Part shown: one piece after another, positions 6,719 through 9,956 of the stretch
Layout of the letters: each line of letters opens with the position of its first letter
Position numbering within the stretch: the stretch's first letter is position 1
NCBI GenBank assembly: GCA_947461325.1
Contig: CANHLD010000059.1
Span: 1 to 9,956 of the forward strand
Length of the DNA stretch: 9,956 nucleotides
Direction of reading: 5' to 3'
Source of the DNA: Comamonadaceae bacterium
GTDB taxonomy: Bacteria; Pseudomonadota; Gammaproteobacteria; Burkholderiales; Burkholderiaceae_C
Program-made: the position numbers and the translations under genes
Notes under the pieces: generated by a model
Seen by the model: only the letters and a program-made list of their open reading frames with translations
The model's database searches: none
Told to the model about the DNA's origin: nothing

Positions 6719-6894
6719 TCAAGGTCATTAGATGACGCAGTAGGATGGTTATGCGCTGGATCGGGAGATGCGGTGTTTGGATCAAAAAGCGGCCGGCACA
6801 TTTTTTCGCCGTCCCATTGTTGGCCGCACCAACATAAACCTTTAGCGTCAATGATGCAGGTTCCTGTTCCGCAGCAGCGTTCATCTTCTTGCAT
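6712..6894 (-). CDS. Small cysteine-rich protein (60 residues)
   Basis: A short frame starting with ATG (6894-6892) and ending in TAA. The first half is compact and unlike random sequence: six cysteines (Cys7, 8, 13, 21, 23, 33) in the order CCGTGTC, CWCGQQWDGEKMC. This could be a small metal-binding knuckle or a disulfide-rich fold. There is no signal peptide, so a cytoplasmic metal site is more likely. The tail (about 36-60) is rich in Pro, Asn, Ser and His and looks disordered. I believe similar small proteins occur in other Burkholderiales, but this is from memory and unverified. Against it: no clear ribosome-binding site precedes the ATG, and only 29 bases separate its start from that of the divergent SOUL gene. 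Function unknown. Confidence 0.5.
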   Translation of the reverse strand: MQEDERCCGTGTCIIDAKGLCWCGQQWDGEKMCRPLFDPNTASPDPAHNHPTASSNDLET

Positions 6895-6910
6895 AGCAGT
6901 ATGAAATTTT

Positions 6911-6914
6911 GGAG
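6911..6914 (+). promoter_or_regulatory. Ribosome-binding site that decides the SOUL gene start
   Basis: GGAG lies nine bases before the ATG at 6924. A TTG at 6909 opens the same frame, but it would place this site inside the coding region and adds only five residues, so the ATG is preferred. Confidence 0.65.
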
Positions 6915-6923
6915 AATGAATTC

Positions 6924-7562
6924 ATGAACCTTACCACCAAGAACCTCAAGCGGTTTTTTAAGGGTTTTTTATATGCCTTTACAGCTTTGTTTTCAGGAGT
7001 TATTTTGGCTGTCACAGAAGAACCCAAGTACAGCGTATTGCTCAAAGAAGATGCGTTTGAGTTGCGTCAATACGCGCCGCAACTGGTGGCGGAAACCGTG
7101 GTCAACGGTGACATGGACGCGGCGTCCAGTCAAGGCTTTAGAGCGATTGCTGATTTTATTTTCGGCAACAACAAAGCCCCCGGTCAAAACGCATCCTCCA
7201 AGATTGCCATGACCGCACCGGTGACAGTGCAACCGCGTACCCAAGATAACTCTTTACGCGAAGCCCGCGACTGGCGCATACAGTTTGTCATGCCGTCCGA
7301 ATACACCATGGCTACTTTGCCTAAACCTAACAATCAAGCAGTGCAGTTGCGCGAAGTGCCGACGCAAAAATTTGCAGTGTTGCGTTATTCGGGTTTGAAC
7401 ACCGAGACCAAGGTGGAAGACAAAACCAACGAGTTGCTGGCATGGGTGAAAACTAAAAATTGGCAGATGGTGGGCAGTCCGCAACTCTCACGCTATGACC
7501 CGCCCTGGACTTTGCCTATGTGGCGCAGAAATGAACTCAGGGTGGAAGTGACCGCGCCTTGA
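6924..7562 (+). CDS. SOUL-family haem-binding protein with N-terminal membrane segment
   Basis: A 212-residue member of the SOUL/HBP family (PF04832), whose animal founders bind haem or porphyrins; bacterial members are mostly uncharacterised. Family landmarks are complete: EEPKYSVLLKEDAFELRQY (32-50), LVAETVV (54-60), GFRAIADFIFGNN (71-83), KIAMTAPV (93-100), FVMPSEYTMATLPKPNN (121-137), VPTQKFAVLRYSG (145-157), and RYDPPWTLPMWRRNELRVEV (190-209). The N-terminus has a basic start (Lys6, Lys9, Arg10, Lys13) and a hydrophobic stretch at about 14-30. This suits a signal anchor or an uncleaved or cleaved signal peptide, with the domain facing the periplasm. The gene stands alone: its upstream neighbour on the minus strand is the cysteine-rich frame, and it converges with the CoA-transferase gene. 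A role in periplasmic haem or porphyrin binding is an inference from the family. Confidence 0.92.
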   Translation: MNLTTKNLKRFFKGFLYAFTALFSGVILAVTEEPKYSVLLKEDAFELRQYAPQLVAETVVNGDMDAASSQGFRAIADFIFGNNKAPGQNASSKIAMTAPVTVQPRTQDNSLREARDWRIQFVMPSEYTMATLPKPNNQAVQLREVPTQKFAVLRYSGLNTETKVEDKTNELLAWVKTKNWQMVGSPQLSRYDPPWTLPMWRRNELRVEVTAP

Positions 7563-7571
7563 TTTCAAGGC
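7556..7571. repeat. Perfect inverted repeat across the SOUL gene stop codon
   Basis: GCCTTGATTTCAAGGC is a perfect 16-base inverted repeat (six or seven pairs with a very short loop) that contains the TGA stop. Two smaller, mutually exclusive hairpins follow: CGTTG/CAACG (7583-7597) and TATCAA/TTGATA (7590-7607). No T-run follows on either strand, so none is a standard intrinsic terminator. They may still help to end or protect the two converging transcripts. Confidence 0.35.
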
Positions 7572-7623
7572 AAATACAAATCCGTTGCGTATCAACGAAA
7601 ATTGATAAGGACAGGCTTGACGA

Positions 7624-8799
7624 TCATGGTTTGGATGGCTTTGACCATGTGATACCAAGTTCATTGAGTATTTGTTGCGTGTGTTCACCCACCACAGGAA
7701 TCGCACCCATGGTGTAGTCGAAGGCATCGCTTTGACCAGGTGGTAAGAGTGCAGGCAATTTGCCGTTGGGCGTGTCAACGTCCACCCAGCGCTGTCGTGC
7801 TTTCAATTGCGGATGCGCCCACAAATCTGCCATGTTGTTCATGCGTGCATTCGCAATTTGCGCTTGGTCTAATCGCTCAATCACTTGCGGTGCGCTCAGG
7901 GATGAAAACTCTTTGAGGATGATGGGTTCAAGCAGTGCTTTGTTTTCGTGGCGCAAACTGTTGCTGTTGAAACGCGGGTCGGTAGCCAGTGCTTTGTTTT
8001 GCATCACCACTTCACAAAACTGCAGCCACTCACGCTCGTTTTGCAAACCCAGCATCACGCTGTTGCCGTCGCCTGCCAAGAAAGGGCCATAGGGGTAGAT
8101 GGTGGCGTGAGACGCGCCGTTGCGAGTAGGCGGTGGCGCGTTGTCAGTGGCGTAGTACAAAGGAAAACTCATCCACTCGGTCAGTGATTCCAACATGGAC
8201 ACATCGATGTGTGCGCCTTCACCGGTTTTGTCTCTGTGAATCAGCGCAGCCAATATGCTGGTGTAGGCGTACATACCAGCTGCAATGTCTGCGATGGAAT
8301 TACCGCTTTTGCTGGGGTGCTCCGGTGTGCCGGTGATGGACAAATAACCGGCTTCACTTTGTATCAACAAGTCGTAAGCTTTTTTGTCGCGGTAAGGACC
8401 GTCCAGCCCATAGCCTGAGATGTCGCACACGATCAAGCGCGGGTGAATCGCTCGTAAGGTGGTGGCGTCCAGTCCCATGCGGGCAGTGGCACCGGGCGCT
8501 AAGTTTTGCACCAGCACATCGGCTTTTCCAAGCAATTGCTTGAGTGCTGCCAAGTGCTCGGGGTTTTTTAAATCCAACGCCAGACTTTCTTTGGAGCGGT
8601 TCACCCACACAAAGTGTGACGACAAACCACGTGCGCGTTTGTCATAGCCGCGCGCAAAGTCTCCGTCCCCCGGGCGTTCCACTTTGATGACGCGTGCGCC
8701 CAAATCCGCCAATTGGCGCGTGCAAAACGGCGCGGCGATGGCGTGTTCCAAGGACACCACGGTGATATGGTCTAGCGGTTGAGAAGTGGTTTTAGACAT
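7624..8799 (-). CDS. Class III (CaiB/BaiF family) CoA-transferase
   Basis: Moves coenzyme A between carboxylic acids in the cytoplasm by a ping-pong mechanism without hydrolysis; 391 residues, normal for the family. The N-terminal pattern LDHITVVSLEHAIAAPFCTR (9-28) with LADLGARVIKVERPGDGDFAR (from 30) is characteristic. It is followed by NRSKESLALDLKNPE (67-81), DVLVQNLAPGATARMGLD (94-111) and ISGYGLDGPYRDKKAYDLLIQ (from 127). Asp143 in AYDLLIQ aligns with the aspartate that carries the acyl intermediate in formyl-CoA transferase. GTPEHPSKSGNSIADIAAGM (157-176) completes the active-site half. The sequence reminds me of mesaconyl/citramalate-type transferases, but substrate calls within this family are unreliable. 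Its ATG overlaps the stop of the acyl-CoA dehydrogenase gene by one base (TGATG), so the two are surely co-translated and probably share a pathway. Confidence 0.93.
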   Translation of the reverse strand: MSKTTSQPLDHITVVSLEHAIAAPFCTRQLADLGARVIKVERPGDGDFARGYDKRARGLSSHFVWVNRSKESLALDLKNPEHLAALKQLLGKADVLVQNLAPGATARMGLDATTLRAIHPRLIVCDISGYGLDGPYRDKKAYDLLIQSEAGYLSITGTPEHPSKSGNSIADIAAGMYAYTSILAALIHRDKTGEGAHIDVSMLESLTEWMSFPLYYATDNAPPPTRNGASHATIYPYGPFLAGDGNSVMLGLQNEREWLQFCEVVMQNKALATDPRFNSNSLRHENKALLEPIILKEFSSLSAPQVIERLDQAQIANARMNNMADLWAHPQLKARQRWVDVDTPNGKLPALLPPGQSDAFDYTMGAIPVVGEHTQQILNELGITWSKPSKP

Positions 8800-9956
8800 C
8801 AGTAAGACTTCGGTAAACCCAAAACATGTTCTGCCACATAGGCGTAAATCAGGTTGGTGGAAACGGGCGCTACTTGGTAGAGCCGTGTCTCGCGGAATTT
8901 TCGCTCAACATCGTATTCGCTGGCAAAGCCGAAACCGCCATGGGTTTGCAAACACATATTGGCGGCTTCCCACGAGGCTTTGGCGGCCAAGAATTTCGCC
9001 ATATTGGCTTGTGCGCCGCAAGGCTGGTGTGCGTCAAAACGTAGGCAGGCTTCATAGCGCATCAGGTTGGCTGCCTCGGTTTGCATGTAGCAGTCGGCCA
9101 TAGGGAACTGTATACCTTGGTTTTGGCCTATGGGCCTGCCGAAGACTTCGCGGGTGTTGGCATAGTTGCGTGCTTTGGTGATGAACCAGTAAGCGTCGCC
9201 TATGCATTCAGCGGCGATGAGGGCGCGCTCTGCATTCAAGCCGTCCAGTATGTAAGAGAAACCTTCGCCTTCTGCACCGATCAAGTTTTCTTCGGGTATT
9301 TCCAGTTCATCGAAAAACACTTCGTTGGTTTCGTGGTTAGGCATGTTGCGAATCGGCTTTAACACCATGCCCTTGGCTAAGGCATTTTTCACGTCCACGA
9401 TGAACACCGACAAGCCCTGGCTTTTGCGTGTGACTTCAGCGAGTGGGGTGGTGCGTGCCAGCAAAATCATGAAGTCCGAATGTTGCACACGCGAGATCCA
9501 CACTTTTTGGCCATTCACCACAAAACGGTCACCGCGTTTGACGGCAGTGGTTTTCAATCGCGTGGTGTCGCTACCGGTGCCGGGTTCGGTCACAGCCATG
9601 GACTGCAAACGCCATTCACCGCTGGCAATGCGCGGCAGGTAGGTTTGTTTCTGTTTGTCTGAGCCGTGACGCAACACCGTGCCCATGTTGTACATCTGGC
9701 CATGGCAGGCGCCGGCATTGCCGCCGGAGAGATTGATCTCTTCCATGATGACCGAGGCCTGCGTCAGGTTCAAGCCTGAACCGCCATAGGCTTGAGGAAT
9801 CAACGCAGCCAGCCAACCGGCTTTGGTTAAAGCTTCCACAAAAGCTAGCGGATAGCCGCGCTGTTCATCTACGCCTTGCCAGTAAGTGCTGTCAAAGCCT
9901 GCGCACAACTGACGCAATGCATCGCGTATGTCTTGGTGTTCATCAATGGCGGGCAG
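8799..9956 (-). CDS. Acyl-CoA dehydrogenase (start beyond the right edge)
   Basis: FAD-dependent enzyme that introduces a double bond next to the thioester of an acyl-CoA. The frame stays open to base 9956, so the few first residues are outside; a TTG at 9917 is internal. The visible 385 residues include YGGSGLNLTQASVIMEEIN in the N-terminal helical domain, the FAD loop MAVTEPGTGSD (120-130), KVWIS (151-155), and the C-terminal helix QTHGGFGFASEYDVER (337-352). The usual C-terminal catalytic Glu of the MCAD group (in a YEGT motif) is absent, replaced by VAPVSTNL. Instead Glu243 in LNAERALIA sits where isovaleryl-CoA dehydrogenase carries its catalytic Glu (LDLERLV). That suggests a branched or short acyl substrate, but this is inference. 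It is the upstream gene of a leftward pair with the CoA-transferase. Confidence 0.93.
   Translation of the reverse strand: MPAIDEHQDIRDALRQLCAGFDSTYWQGVDEQRGYPLAFVEALTKAGWLAALIPQAYGGSGLNLTQASVIMEEINLSGGNAGACHGQMYNMGTVLRHGSDKQKQTYLPRIASGEWRLQSMAVTEPGTGSDTTRLKTTAVKRGDRFVVNGQKVWISRVQHSDFMILLARTTPLAEVTRKSQGLSVFIVDVKNALAKGMVLKPIRNMPNHETNEVFFDELEIPEENLIGAEGEGFSYILDGLNAERALIAAECIGDAYWFITKARNYANTREVFGRPIGQNQGIQFPMADCYMQTEAANLMRYEACLRFDAHQPCGAQANMAKFLAAKASWEAANMCLQTHGGFGFASEYDVERKFRETRLYQVAPVSTNLIYAYVAEHVLGLPKSY

Noticed and set aside
6672..6884. 70-residue minus-strand frame overlapping the cysteine-rich protein
   Set aside because: It is another frame of the same DNA with no recognisable pattern; the cysteine-rich frame has the far more ordered composition.
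8786..9642. Several plus-strand open frames opposite the acyl-CoA dehydrogenase
   Set aside because: They are antisense shadows of a clear family member with all its motifs, and they lack recognisable domains.
1..9956. CRISPR array, insertion sequence, prophage or tRNA
   Set aside because: I found no regularly spaced repeats, transposase or integrase motifs, terminal inverted repeats or cloverleaf-like sequence on reading both strands.

Overview
The window is about 10 kb of bacterial chromosome of moderate G+C. The organism is probably a betaproteobacterium of the order Burkholderiales, close to Comamonadaceae. I infer this from the style of the proteins (a Liv-type transporter with a LAYGRKR signature, a CoA-transferase/acyl-CoA dehydrogenase pair, a long cyclase-family protein); no rRNA or other marker is present to confirm it.

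Left part (1-5439, + strand): a tightly packed operon for a branched-chain-amino-acid-type (HAAT/Liv) ABC importer. In order it encodes a LivG-type ATPase (cut by the left edge), a LivF-type ATPase, a periplasmic binding protein, and LivH- and LivM-type permeases. A cyclase-family (kynurenine-formamidase-like) metal hydrolase follows after 44 bases. Overlaps and short gaps suggest one transcript. The substrate is unknown; the hydrolase suggests an amide- or lactone-type carbon or nitrogen source that is imported and then opened.

Middle part (5440-6923): an AT-rich spacer with a candidate promoter and short palindromic repeats, then a 268-residue protein. It appears to join an N-terminal truncated-globin-like domain without its proximal histidine to a C-terminal YbjN-like domain. 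I consider this the most unusual gene here. Behind it, on the minus strand, are a possible frameshifted gene remnant and a plausible 60-residue cysteine-rich protein.

Right part (6924-9956): a membrane-anchored or exported SOUL haem-binding-family protein (+ strand) faces a minus-strand pair, an acyl-CoA dehydrogenase (cut by the right edge) followed by a class III (CaiB/BaiF) CoA-transferase. Their stop and start codons overlap by one base, so they very likely act in one acyl-CoA pathway of unknown substrate.

I saw no tRNA, rRNA, CRISPR array, insertion sequence or phage gene.
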